This document shows, piece by piece, positions 25,811-34,753 of a DNA stretch of 64,000 nt. A model generated the notes under the pieces. The model saw nothing but the letters and a program-made list of their open reading frames with translations, was not told the origin of the DNA and ran no database searches. Made by a program: the position numbers and the translations under genes. Every line of letters starts with the position of its first letter. Positions within the stretch are counted from its first letter, which is position 1. This DNA is from an uncultured Desulfovibrio sp. (GTDB lineage Bacteria; Desulfobacterota; Desulfovibrionia; Desulfovibrionales; Desulfovibrionaceae), in NCBI GenBank assembly GCA_900541395.1, contig UQJT01000006.1, positions 35,215 to 99,214 on the forward strand, in the 5' to 3' direction.

Positions 25811-27790
25811 ATGAAACCCGTCTATAAAGAAAAATATCCCCATCTGTTCGAGCCGATGTATGTCGGCAGGAACAAGGTCCGCTTCAACAATCGTGTCCGC
25901 GTGGCGCCCATCGGCACCGGGGCGACCGGCGGCGGCGAGGACAGCGACGGCCGCATCAACACCTTCGGCATCGATTTCTGGATGCGCTTCATTCAAGGCG
26001 GCTTTTCTTCCGTGGCTCTGCCCATGGAAGTCCCTATCGACGGCAGCCATGAGCATTGCTTCAACCTGAACCCAAAAACCTGCAATCAGATGAATTTCCA
26101 GCGTTTCCAGCGCGCCGTACATGCTTTTAACGGTCGAACCTTTGCGGAATTTATCCACGGCGGCCCCTACATGCGCGCAGGCTTCAAGAAAATATCCGCC
26201 GACGACGAACCGCACCTCGGCTCCCGAGCCGCCACCAGAGAAGACCTGGAAGAGGTGGCCCGTCTGTTCGGCGAATATGCCCACTGGGCGCAGATCGCCA
26301 ATTTCGACGGCCTGATGCTACATTTTGCCCACGGCTGGCTGATCAATTATTTCCTTTCCCCGCTCACCAACCATCGTACCGACGAATTCGGCGGTTCCGT
26401 CGAGAATCGCTGCCGTTTCCCCCTGATGATTCTCAAAGAAATACGTCGGGTCGTCGGCGACAGTTTGCTCATCGAACTGCGTCTGAACGGCACTGACGGC
26501 GTGGAGGGCGGCATCACTCCGGAAGAGGCCGCCGAACAGGTGAAACTCTTCGAGCCCTATGTCGACATGGTGCATATTACCTGCGGGCACCGCATCGACG
26601 CCCTGACCCGTCCCAAACAGCACCCCTCCGGCTTCGACCCCGTGGCGCACAACGCCTGGGCCAGTGAAATCGTGAAGAAATCCGGCGTCACCATTCCCAT
26701 CGGGGTTGTCGGCGGCATTTACAGCCCCGAAATCGCGGAAGCCGTACTGGCCAGAGGCCAGGCGGACTACGTGCTTATGGGCCGCTCGGCCATGGCCGAT
26801 CCCGAGCTTGTCAAAAAAGCCCGGGAAGGACGCGAGGACGACATCCGCCCCTGTCTGCGCTGCAATTACTGCCTTGACCACGGACGTCGCGTCGCCATCT
26901 CCAAGGACCTCCATCTTTTGGACTATCCCAGCTATGACCGCACCTGCATGGTTAATCCCCTTCAGTTCCAGAGCGCCCAGAAACTGCGCATTCCTCCGGC
27001 CGAACGCGCTAAAAAGGTCGCCGTTATCGGCGGGGGCGTGGCCGGCATGAACGCGGCTTTAAGCTGTGCCGACCGAGGGCACAGCGTCGTCCTGTACGAA
27101 AAGACGGGCAGACTCGGCGGTCAGGCCCTTCTGTCCGACCCCATGTGGTTCAAAAAAGAAATGAAGCTGTTCCACGAATACCTGGAACGCCAGGTCAAAA
27201 AACATCCGGCCATCACCGTGGTGTACCATACGACGGCCACGCGCGATATTGTGGAGGAAAACGACTTCGATGCCGTCATCGTGGCCGTGGGCGCGGCACA
27301 GATAGTGCCTCCCATTCCCGGCGTGGAAAAAGCCCTGATGTCCTTCGACGTGTTCGGCCATGAGGACAGGGTGGGCGGCAAGGTCGTCATTATCGGCGGC
27401 GGTGCCATCGGCGTGGAGCTGGGCATCCATCTGAACGGCCTGGGCCATGAGTCCACCATTGTGGAAATGGCCGGGAACCTTGCCGCCAAGACGGAACTCA
27501 CCGAGCGCACGGCCTACATGATCCACCTTGAAAAAAACAAGGTGAAGACCATGGTCGATACCACCTGCACGGAGATCACCGACAAGGGAGTGTGGGTGGA
27601 AAACGCCGACGGCCGGCGCTTTCTGGAAGCGGATACCGTAATCATCGCCGTGGGCACCAAGCCTCTGGCAGAGGAACGCGATCAATTCATCGACGCCGCC
27701 TTCGACGTCATCAATGTGGGTGACTGCGTCAACGCCTCCAGCATCGTCCATGCCGTGCATACCGGCTTCGACGCCGGTCTGACCCTGTAA
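25811..27790 (+). CDS. Old-yellow-enzyme/2,4-dienoyl-CoA-reductase-like flavoprotein 2
   Basis: This is a tandem copy of the previous gene, with the same length and domain order and long identical stretches, including the N-terminal MKPVYKEKYPHLFEP and the motif AGFKKISADDEPHLGSRAAT. It keeps the cysteine group CLRCNYC, the OYE barrel motif LTNHRTDEFGGSVENRC and both nucleotide folds. The start at 25811 has AGGAG 9 bases upstream and begins with the same residues as copy 1. A recent duplication kept intact suggests either dosage or two related substrates, such as isomers or successive steps. It follows copy 1 by 90 bp and is followed by a palindrome. Confidence 0.85.
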   Translation: MKPVYKEKYPHLFEPMYVGRNKVRFNNRVRVAPIGTGATGGGEDSDGRINTFGIDFWMRFIQGGFSSVALPMEVPIDGSHEHCFNLNPKTCNQMNFQRFQRAVHAFNGRTFAEFIHGGPYMRAGFKKISADDEPHLGSRAATREDLEEVARLFGEYAHWAQIANFDGLMLHFAHGWLINYFLSPLTNHRTDEFGGSVENRCRFPLMILKEIRRVVGDSLLIELRLNGTDGVEGGITPEEAAEQVKLFEPYVDMVHITCGHRIDALTRPKQHPSGFDPVAHNAWASEIVKKSGVTIPIGVVGGIYSPEIAEAVLARGQADYVLMGRSAMADPELVKKAREGREDDIRPCLRCNYCLDHGRRVAISKDLHLLDYPSYDRTCMVNPLQFQSAQKLRIPPAERAKKVAVIGGGVAGMNAALSCADRGHSVVLYEKTGRLGGQALLSDPMWFKKEMKLFHEYLERQVKKHPAITVVYHTTATRDIVEENDFDAVIVAVGAAQIVPPIPGVEKALMSFDVFGHEDRVGGKVVIIGGGAIGVELGIHLNGLGHESTIVEMAGNLAAKTELTERTAYMIHLEKNKVKTMVDTTCTEITDKGVWVENADGRRFLEADTVIIAVGTKPLAEERDQFIDAAFDVINVGDCVNASSIVHAVHTGFDAGLTL

Positions 27791-27807
27791 TCCCTTTCCC
27801 GCTTCCT

Positions 27808-27838
27808 CGGGGCAGACGCATAGTATGCGTCTGCCCCG
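27808..27838. terminator. Long perfect palindrome after the ene-reductase operon
   Basis: CGGGGCAGACGCATA and TATGCGTCTGCCCCG flank a single G, so a stable hairpin with a small loop forms. It lies 18 bp after the second ene-reductase stop and between convergent genes. There is no T-run, so it may be a Rho-assisted bidirectional terminator or an mRNA-stabilising hairpin. Confidence 0.6.
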
Positions 27839-27935
27839 GCTCGCTTGACGGCGGATGCCCTATCGGTCGCAACAGCGTGGCGCGGAAAGGCGGCGCCCCA
27901 TCGCATCCGGACTTCGCGGCGGATTTGGCGGGCGC

Positions 27936-28835
27936 TCACAAATGACAGGAAAAACGCGCCAGCAGATATTCCCAGAACAGACGTTCGATTTCGGAAAGCC
28001 CCGGCGCGTGCAACGCGAAGATGTCCGCCCGGGGGTCCACGTCCGGCAGCGGAATGGCGCGCTCCACAACAAGCTTTTCCAACACCCGGTAATCATGGCG
28101 AAACAGATGGCAGGGCTGGATGAAGACGGCCTCGTTCCTGATCACCAGGTCAAGGATGTCCTCTTTGTTCGCCAGCCGGAAAGAAGAGGCGAAATACGGC
28201 GCGTAGCGGCGCGATATCTGATCCCGCGCATCGGAATACCAGGCCAGATGCAGCAGCCTGAGATCGGCGGCCGTCAGTTCAAGCTTTGCCGTCAGCGCGT
28301 GGTTCGCCCCCAGAAACAGGCGGCGCTCGTCGGTGAACAGGTGCACGGCTTCCCAGCCCAGGGCGCAAGCCCGCTCGATCAGCTTTGAGCGGGGGGAGAG
28401 CGTGGTCAGGGCGATATTCGCACTGGAGGTCTTCAGCCGGTCGATGATGTCGTAATGCTGCGCGCCGTGGACGAAAATGGTGATCCTGGGGTGCAGCTTC
28501 TGGAAGGGGACAATGATGTTCGGCGTCAGATAACAGCTGATGATCGGCGTACAGGCAAGGTGGATTTCCCCTTCCGGCTCCGGCGCGGGGCCGCTTGCGT
28601 ACCAGCCGCCGATCACCTCCAGAACGGCTTCGGCTTCGTGACGAATCCTTTCTCCCTCCGCCGTCAGGGATATTCCCCGGTTGGTGCGCTTGAACAGGGG
28701 CTTGCCCAGCTCCGTTTCCAGACTTTTCATCGCGGCGGACAGCGCGGGCTGCGAAATATGCAGGGTTTCCGCCGCTCTGCTGATGGAGCGCAGCCGGGAA
28801 ATTTCGATGAGGCAGTTCAACTGTTCCAGGCGCAT
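27936..28835 (-). CDS. LysR-family transcriptional regulator (paralogue of the one at 20860)
   Basis: It opens MRLEQLNCLIEISRLRSISR with the HTH segment LHISQPALSAAMKSLETELG, then a substrate-binding-like domain. Its end (NKEDILDLVIRNEAVFIQ, FRHDYRV, IPLPDVD) closely follows the LysR at 20860. The chosen ATG at 28835 matches that paralogue's start; the frame extends 19 codons further to a TTG, which I judge unlikely. It is convergent with the ene-reductase operon, so the two paralogous regulators bracket the permease and reductase genes. Confidence 0.86.
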   Translation of the reverse strand: MRLEQLNCLIEISRLRSISRAAETLHISQPALSAAMKSLETELGKPLFKRTNRGISLTAEGERIRHEAEAVLEVIGGWYASGPAPEPEGEIHLACTPIISCYLTPNIIVPFQKLHPRITIFVHGAQHYDIIDRLKTSSANIALTTLSPRSKLIERACALGWEAVHLFTDERRLFLGANHALTAKLELTAADLRLLHLAWYSDARDQISRRYAPYFASSFRLANKEDILDLVIRNEAVFIQPCHLFRHDYRVLEKLVVERAIPLPDVDPRADIFALHAPGLSEIERLFWEYLLARFSCHL

Positions 28836-29102
28836 GGCGATAGCCCCGCTCCCCGGGCATTCCCTCCGGGGGAAGAACTTCCGGTGAAACAATATACCCT
28901 ATCATAACCGCCACCCGCCTGTCATGGCAAGGCACCGCAACACTTAAGCCGGGACAGGCGCATCGCCCTGCCGCAACTCAAGCAGGATAACCGATGAAAA
29001 GGACCGCTCCGGCCTTTTCCCGCGCGGCATGTCCCCAAGGCCCGTGCGAACCTGGCAGGGCGGGCGCGTTGCGCACGCCATGTTTTTCTTCCGGCAAGCG
29101 TG
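28836..29102. other. Spacer between LysR and the Mop terminator
   Basis: It holds the expected promoter of the minus-strand LysR gene (AT-rich patch near 28887-28905). I see no gene in it. Confidence 0.4.
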
Positions 29103-29140
29103 AAAAAACGGGCGGTTTCGGAAAACTTCCGATACCGCCC
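29103..29140 (-). terminator. Rho-independent terminator of the aldehyde oxidoreductase gene
   Basis: On the minus strand, GGGCGGTATCGGAA pairs with TTCCGAAACCGCCC and is followed by a T-run (bases 29103-29108). It lies about 80 bp past the Mop stop codon. Confidence 0.85.
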
Positions 29141-29222
29141 GCACTGGAAAGTTTGGGAAATGCCGGAGGTCGGGGAGAAAGGCTCTTGAAAAGGGCTTCC
29201 CTCCCCGCCCTCTGTTGCAAGT

Positions 29223-31946
29223 TTATTTCTTCATGGCCGCCAGGACCTTTTCGGGCCGGGCGGGCAGATGCTTCACCCGGGCGCCGCAAGCGTTGTAGAT
29301 GGCGTTGATGATGGCCGGGTGCGGACCGCACAGGGGCATTTCGCCCACGCCCGCCGCCCCGAAGGGACCGTTGGCGCGCGGCGTCTCCACAAACACCAGT
29401 TCGATGTCGTCGGGAATCTGCTTGATATACGGAATGCCCGCGCCCGCCAGGGTGCTGTGCTTCTTGATGTCCTCGTAGTCCTCGGTGAGGGCGAGGCCGA
29501 TGCCCTGGGCCAGGCCGCCGTAGATCTGACCTTCCACGATGGTGCGGTTGTTGATCTTGCCGATGTCGGCGATCAGGGTCATCTTTTCCACCTGGACCTT
29601 GCCGGTGGCCGTGCCCACGGCCACTTCGGCCATGAACAGGCCGTACATATACACGCTGAACGGTTCGCCCAGGCCCTTTTCGTCGTTGTTGGTGGCCGGA
29701 GCGGTCCAGATGCCCTGCTGACGCAGTTCCACGCCCGCCGCCTTGGCTTCGTCATAAGTATAGAAGCCGCCGCCCGGCTTGGCCAGAGCCTGCACCAAAC
29801 GTTCGCAGCCCACGCGGATGGAGTTGCCCACCACCACCTGCGAACGCGAACCGCCCGCCGGACCGGCGTTGGGGGTGACGGCCGTATCGTTCATGACCAG
29901 GCGGATTTTGGAGGCCGGGATGCCCAGGGGCCTGAGGCTCTCATGGGCGGTGCCCAGCACGCCCGCGTCGGCTCCCTGACCATGCTCTTCCCAGCAGGCG
30001 CCCACAGTCACGCCGCCGTCAGGATCGAGCTGCACCCAGGTTTCGGCCGAGTCGGGGCCGTCCAGGCCGCAGCCGTAGATGCCGATGGCCACGCCCACGC
30101 CGTGCTTGACTTCCGGCGTGGATTCCTTGGCGGCTTTGGCCTTGGCGGCTTCATACTTGGGCCGCAGGATGTCGATCATCTCGGGCAGGCTGAAGGCGTC
30201 GGGCACCTGGCCGGAAGGATTGGTGCTGCCTTCGCGGTACACGTTCTTATAGCGCAGTTCCAGCGGGTCCATGCCCAGCTTTTCGGCCAGTTCATCCATG
30301 AGCACTTCGGAGGCGAACTCGCTTTCGGGACCACCGTAACCGCGGAAGGCCGAACCCCAGGCATGGTTGGTGCACACCGTGCGGCCGTTGCCCCGGATGG
30401 CCGGAATGTCGTAGCCCGCACCGATGAACTGGGCGCCGCGCAGGGTAAGCAGATCGCCGAACTCCGAGTAGGGGCCGTGGTCCACGGACCAGTCGGACTC
30501 CATGGCCAGCAGCTTGCCGGACTTGTCGGCCGCCAGTTTGAGGTGGGTCCAGAAGGGCGAACGCTTGCCGGTGTAAGTCTGCTGCTCCTCGTAGTTGTAG
30601 TGGAGATGGCAGGGACGGCCGGTAGCCAGAGCGGCCACCCCGAGCAGAGATTCCATTGTGGGACTGAACTTGTAGCCGAAGGTGCCGCCGGCCACGGTCT
30701 GCACCATAATCATATCCTTGGCGAAGTCGAGGCCCAGGCCGTCCGCGATCATCAGGCCGTGCAAGTGCAGGCCGATGGATTTGGAGTGGATGACCAGCTT
30801 GCCTTCTTCGTTCACGTAGGCATAGCCGACATCGGGTTCGATGGGCAAATGGGGTTGACGGCTGGTGTAGAAGTCGTCCTCGGCCACCACCACGTCGCCG
30901 CGCGCAAAAATAGGCGCGGTATCCGGCCCCTTTTCAAGAAGCTGGTCATAGTACACGTTGGGCGTGCCGGGATGGATTTCGATGGCGTCGGGGGCCATGG
31001 CCTCAGGCGCGCTCATGTAAGCGGGCAGTTCCTCCAGGTCGACCTTGACCTTTTCGGCGGCCGCGCGGGCGTGACATTCGGTGTCGGCGCACACGATGGC
31101 CAGGGCGTCGCCGTACTGGAAGACCTTTTTGTCGCACAGGATGGGCCGATCATTGCCGTCGCCCTTGTTGGTCGGGAAGGTGATGAGACCGCTGATGCGG
31201 TTGTTGCCCTTCACGTCCTTATAGGTGAGCACACGGTACACGCCGGGCATGGCTTCGGCTTCGGAGGTGTCGATACCCTTGATATTGGCGTGGGATACCT
31301 TGGCGTGGGTCAGGGCCAGATGCAACGTGCCCTCGGGCAGTTTGTCGGCCATGTCGTCGCCGTAAAGGGCCGTGCCGGTCACGCGGGCCACGGTACTGGG
31401 GCGCGGACGGCGAGTGCCCCACACGCTGCCGTCGGCGGGTTCCTTATAAATGATGTCGTCCACGCTCTTGTCGCCGCGCATGACGGCCGCGGCGTCCATG
31501 ACGGCGTCCACCAGGGGCTTGTAGCCCGTGCAGCGGCAGGCGTTGCGGTGGTCCTGGAACCAGTCGCGCACCTCCTCGCGCGAGGGGTTGGGATTGACGT
31601 CCAGAAGCGCCTTGGCGGACACGATGAAGCCGGGCGTACAGAAGCCGCACTGGGCGCCGCCGTGGTAAATCCAGGCCTGCTGAAGCGGGTGCAGATGCTC
31701 GGGGGTGCCGATGCCTTCCAGAGTGGTGACGCTGGAGCCGTCTTCCACGCGTTTCATCTTAGTTATGCAGGTGCGCACCAGCTTGCCGTTGAGAATGACG
31801 TTGCAGGCGCCGCACTGGCCCGCGCCGCAGCCCACCTTGACGCTGGTCAAGGAAAGCTGTTTGCGCAGCACGTCGGCCAGGCTGTCCTCGGGATTGACCA
31901 GCAGGCGCCGGTTCATACCGTTCACCACCAGATTCTTTTCAACCAT
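29223..31946 (-). CDS. mop: Molybdenum aldehyde oxidoreductase (Mop/AOR family)
   Basis: The protein has 907 residues, the same as the D. gigas enzyme I recall, and is alike throughout. Its first 2Fe-2S cluster uses C40, C45, C48 and C60, and the second C100, C103, C137 and C139. These are followed by the xanthine-oxidase-type molybdopterin domains with GGTFGYKF, GSAFRGYGGP and, near the end, GVGEMPL, which holds the catalytic Glu. No FAD domain is present, as in Mop. The enzyme oxidises aldehydes to acids with water and passes electrons through the two clusters to a ferredoxin or flavodoxin. In D. vulgaris the homologue is beside the DVU1553-1558 genes; here it stands with a MoeA-like gene. 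Confidence 0.95.
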   Translation of the reverse strand: MVEKNLVVNGMNRRLLVNPEDSLADVLRKQLSLTSVKVGCGAGQCGACNVILNGKLVRTCITKMKRVEDGSSVTTLEGIGTPEHLHPLQQAWIYHGGAQCGFCTPGFIVSAKALLDVNPNPSREEVRDWFQDHRNACRCTGYKPLVDAVMDAAAVMRGDKSVDDIIYKEPADGSVWGTRRPRPSTVARVTGTALYGDDMADKLPEGTLHLALTHAKVSHANIKGIDTSEAEAMPGVYRVLTYKDVKGNNRISGLITFPTNKGDGNDRPILCDKKVFQYGDALAIVCADTECHARAAAEKVKVDLEELPAYMSAPEAMAPDAIEIHPGTPNVYYDQLLEKGPDTAPIFARGDVVVAEDDFYTSRQPHLPIEPDVGYAYVNEEGKLVIHSKSIGLHLHGLMIADGLGLDFAKDMIMVQTVAGGTFGYKFSPTMESLLGVAALATGRPCHLHYNYEEQQTYTGKRSPFWTHLKLAADKSGKLLAMESDWSVDHGPYSEFGDLLTLRGAQFIGAGYDIPAIRGNGRTVCTNHAWGSAFRGYGGPESEFASEVLMDELAEKLGMDPLELRYKNVYREGSTNPSGQVPDAFSLPEMIDILRPKYEAAKAKAAKESTPEVKHGVGVAIGIYGCGLDGPDSAETWVQLDPDGGVTVGACWEEHGQGADAGVLGTAHESLRPLGIPASKIRLVMNDTAVTPNAGPAGGSRSQVVVGNSIRVGCERLVQALAKPGGGFYTYDEAKAAGVELRQQGIWTAPATNNDEKGLGEPFSVYMYGLFMAEVAVGTATGKVQVEKMTLIADIGKINNRTIVEGQIYGGLAQGIGLALTEDYEDIKKHSTLAGAGIPYIKQIPDDIELVFVETPRANGPFGAAGVGEMPLCGPHPAIINAIYNACGARVKHLPARPEKVLAAMKK

Positions 31947-32036
31947 GAAGTCCTCCTTGCATGGCGGGCGTCCGGCACCCGCGGTCTGAAACGGTCGGGC
32001 TTCCGCCCCGCCGCCGGGCGGGACGAAAGCAAAGGC

Positions 32037-33113
32037 TCAGTTTTTACCGAAGGGACAGACGGGGTAACGGCACTCGCCGCACCCCGCGCAGTAGCCTCCG
32101 TGCCCCAGGGCGGCGATGTCCGCCGCGCCGACCTTAACCCCGGCCAGAAGCCGAGGAACAATAAGGTCGAAAATGCTGGCCTTGTGGTACATGACACAGC
32201 CGGGCAGGCCGAGTACCGGCACCTCGCCCACATGGGCCAGCATGAACATGGCCCCCGGAAAGGTGGGCGCGCCGTAGCATTCCACCACGCCGCCCGCCGC
32301 CCGGATGGAAGCCGGGGTGCGGTCGTCCGGGTCCACGGACATGCCGCCCGTCACCACCACCATGTCCGCGCCGCCCCGGATGAAGTCCAGAATGGCGTCG
32401 CGAGTCAGGTCGCCGTCGTCGGGGGTCAGTGTCTGGCCCATGACACGGCTGCCCAGGTCGGTGAACTTCTTGTGCAACACCGGGCCGAATTTGTCTTCGA
32501 TACGGCCGTGATAAATTTCACTGCCCGTGGTGACCAGGCCCACGGAAGCGCAACGGAAGGGCCGCACGGCAACGACAGGCCGGGGCGCTCCGTCGGGCTC
32601 GTCCGCGGCCGGGGCGCAGATGCGCTCCACCGCTTCCACCTGCCGTTCGTCGGCCAGCAGAGGAATAACCCTGGTCCCCGCCACGGCCTGCCCTTCCTTC
32701 ACCTCCTGCATGGTGTGCAAGGTAGCCAGAGACACCTCGCCCAGGCTGTTGATGCGCAGCAGGCGTTCCACATCCACGGTCAGCAGGCCGTGGATCGCGG
32801 CCACGGCGTTGATGCGGCCCTCTTTGGGGTCGGTCAGGGCAAGGCCGCTCCCCATGACGGCGGCCGCGATGCGCCTTGCCGCGTCGTCCTCATGAACCAG
32901 GCCGGGCTGAGGTTCGTACACATACAGATGTTCCTTGCCCACGGCCAAAAGCACGGGCACATCTTCGGGCCGGACCACGTGGCCCTTGCGAAACACCGGC
33001 CCCTTGGACTCGCCGGGCACGATGCGCGTGATGTCGTGGCACAGCACTGTGCCCACGGCGTCCTCGGTGCGGATGGTGGCAAGCTGGGGACGATGCTCGG
33101 ACGAAACTGGCAT
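32037..33113 (-). CDS. MoeA-like molybdopterin-binding protein with C-terminal Cys cluster
   Basis: The roughly 358-residue protein carries the MoCF-binding fold: SVGLVTTGSEIY, then GDLTRDAILDFIRGGADMVV with TGGMSVDPDD, and PVLGLPGCVMY. This is the MoeA/MogA domain, with an N-terminal part unlike full-length MoeA. The C-terminus ends in a cysteine cluster, GYCAGCGECRYPVCPFGK (CxxCxxCxxxxC), which may bind Fe-S or zinc. The ATG at 33113 has GAGGAG upstream; the frame extends six codons to a TTG, which is less likely. It is 90 bp upstream of mop on the same strand and probably helps load or select molybdenum for it. Confidence 0.82.
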   Translation of the reverse strand: MPVSSEHRPQLATIRTEDAVGTVLCHDITRIVPGESKGPVFRKGHVVRPEDVPVLLAVGKEHLYVYEPQPGLVHEDDAARRIAAAVMGSGLALTDPKEGRINAVAAIHGLLTVDVERLLRINSLGEVSLATLHTMQEVKEGQAVAGTRVIPLLADERQVEAVERICAPAADEPDGAPRPVVAVRPFRCASVGLVTTGSEIYHGRIEDKFGPVLHKKFTDLGSRVMGQTLTPDDGDLTRDAILDFIRGGADMVVVTGGMSVDPDDRTPASIRAAGGVVECYGAPTFPGAMFMLAHVGEVPVLGLPGCVMYHKASIFDLIVPRLLAGVKVGAADIAALGHGGYCAGCGECRYPVCPFGKN

Positions 33114-33614
33114 GAAGCGCTCCTCGAACAAAAATCACTTTTCCGGCCCCGACGGACACGTTTTTACCCAAAAGCGTGTCTATGCCGTTTGGTTTAGCAA
33201 TAGCGCCAACAAAGGCCTCCGTCAACACGGTCGAACATTTTTGGGTCAGAATCCTGTAGTGCTGATTTTTCTGAACTGCCCGGCTGCCGTTCCACTTTAA
33301 AAAAAAGCGGCTTGCCGTTGAAAACGGCAACCGCTCCGGCGGCGGGAGCGGACGCCCGCGCCGAATGAGCCTGAAAAACACGCTTTTCAGGCGAAATGAC
33401 GGCAGCGCCGCTTTTGAAATTAGAAAATTTCAAAGGCAAAACATTCCAGATGCGGCATCCTCTTTCGAATGTGGAATCCGGCCCGACCCCGCCGGTCGAT
33501 AGTTCCGGCTATCCGTCCGCGCGCCGTTCCTTCCGGCCGCCGCCTGTTTACTCCGGTGGCGTTCTGCCGTATCACAACCCCAGTTCGTTCCGATTTTCGT
33601 GTAAGGAGTTGCCC
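33114..33614. other. 501-bp divergent region with several hairpins (MoeA-like / gcvT)
   Basis: No gene is seen here. It contains a terminator pointing toward the MoeA-like gene (33299-33335), a hairpin CCTGAAAA/TTTTCAGG (33370-33391), a hairpin TTTGAAAT/ATTTCAAA (33412-33433), and a longer pairing between ACATTC and GAATGT near 33440-33470. I looked for the conserved cores of the glycine and molybdenum-cofactor riboswitches and did not find a convincing match for either. Confidence 0.5.
33299..33335 (-). terminator. Terminator in the leader upstream of the MoeA-like gene
   Basis: Minus-strand AGCGGTTGCCGT pairs with ACGGCAAGCCGCT and is followed by eight T residues (33299-33306). There is no minus-strand gene upstream to terminate, so it is a candidate attenuator of the MoeA-like/mop transcript, or it blocks antisense transcription from the gcvT side. 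Confidence 0.65.
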
Positions 33615-34712
33615 GTGTCCGAACTGCTCGAAACACCCCTGGCCGCCTGGCACCGCGCCCACGGCGCGAAAATGGCCCCCTTCGCCGGATGGGACATGCC
33701 CATCCAGTACGAGGGAATTCTGGTCGAACACAACCACACCCGCGCCGTCGCCTCGGTGTTCGACATCTGTCACATGGGGCAGTTCGTCGTGCGCGGGGAG
33801 GGCGCGGCCCGACTGTTGGCGCTGGCCGTCACCCACAATCTCGACAGCCTCAAACCCGGCAAATGCCGCTACGGCTTTCTGCTCAATCCGCAAAGCGGCG
33901 TGCTCGACGATCTTATCATCTATCGCATGGGCGACGATCACTTTTTCCTGGTGGTCAACGCGGCTTGCGCCGAGGGTGATTTCGCCGTGTTGTCCGAACG
34001 CCTGCCCGGCCTGGTGGAAAACATTTCCGCCCGTTCGGGCAAAATCGACCTGCAGGGACCGGCCTCGGTGGAGGTTCTGGAAAAGTTGCTTGGCGAGAAT
34101 TTCCACGATCTCGGCTATTTTTCCTTTCGCGAAACCAATTTCGGCGGCCGTCCCCTGCTGGTGAGCCGCACCGGCTACACCGGTGAACTGGGTTACGAGT
34201 TGTACCCCTCCCGCGAAATGACGCTTCCGCTGTGGGAAGCCCTTGTGGCCGACGAGCGCGTCAAGCCCGCCGGGTTGGGCGCGCGCGACACGCTGCGACT
34301 GGAAGTGGGGCTGGCCCTGTACGGTCACGAACTGGATACGGAGCATACCCCGGCCGAGTCCGGCATGGGCGGCATGCTCGCCAGCGCGGCCCCCTATGTG
34401 GGGCACGAGCACGCTAAAGATATCCGACATCAGATACTGCTGCCCCTGGTGTTGGACGGACGCCGCACGGCCCGCAACGGCGACGCCGTAACCCTGCCCG
34501 GCGAAGGAGGTCAAAGCGGCGAGATCGTGGGCCGCGTCACCAGCGGGTCCTTCGCTCCCTCTTTGGGGCACGCCGTGGCCCTGGCTTTCGTGGACAAGGC
34601 CCACGCCGCCCGTGAGGATTTCGCCCTGGTGGTCGGCAAGTCCGTTCTGTCCGCCCGGCGCGCGACTCTGCCCTTCTATACCAAGGGCACGGCCCGCGCG
34701 AAGCTGCAATAG
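33615..34712 (+). CDS. gcvT: Glycine cleavage system T protein (aminomethyltransferase)
   Basis: The 365-residue protein matches GcvT in length, with the folate-binding motif GARDTLRLEVGLALYGHEL and the N-terminal AKMAPFAGWDMPIQY. It transfers the aminomethyl group from lipoyl-GcvH to tetrahydrofolate and releases ammonia. The start is a GTG at 33615 with AAGGAG 12 bases before it; homology begins there, while the frame upstream is intergenic hairpin DNA. It is the first gene of the operon gcvT-gcvH-gcvPA-gcvPB. Confidence 0.93.
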   Translation: MSELLETPLAAWHRAHGAKMAPFAGWDMPIQYEGILVEHNHTRAVASVFDICHMGQFVVRGEGAARLLALAVTHNLDSLKPGKCRYGFLLNPQSGVLDDLIIYRMGDDHFFLVVNAACAEGDFAVLSERLPGLVENISARSGKIDLQGPASVEVLEKLLGENFHDLGYFSFRETNFGGRPLLVSRTGYTGELGYELYPSREMTLPLWEALVADERVKPAGLGARDTLRLEVGLALYGHELDTEHTPAESGMGGMLASAAPYVGHEHAKDIRHQILLPLVLDGRRTARNGDAVTLPGEGGQSGEIVGRVTSGSFAPSLGHAVALAFVDKAHAAREDFALVVGKSVLSARRATLPFYTKGTARAKLQ

Positions 34713-34753
34713 TCCGCTCTCTTTTCACATAACCTGATAAAATGGAGTCCCGC

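Noticed and set aside
29268..33197. Plus-strand open frame of about 1300 codons opposite mop and the MoeA-like gene
   Set aside because: Same shadow effect; the minus strand encodes clear enzymes with exact cluster cysteines.
33336..33614. Glycine riboswitch upstream of gcvT
   Set aside because: I looked for the conserved glycine aptamer core and did not find it; only simple hairpins are present.
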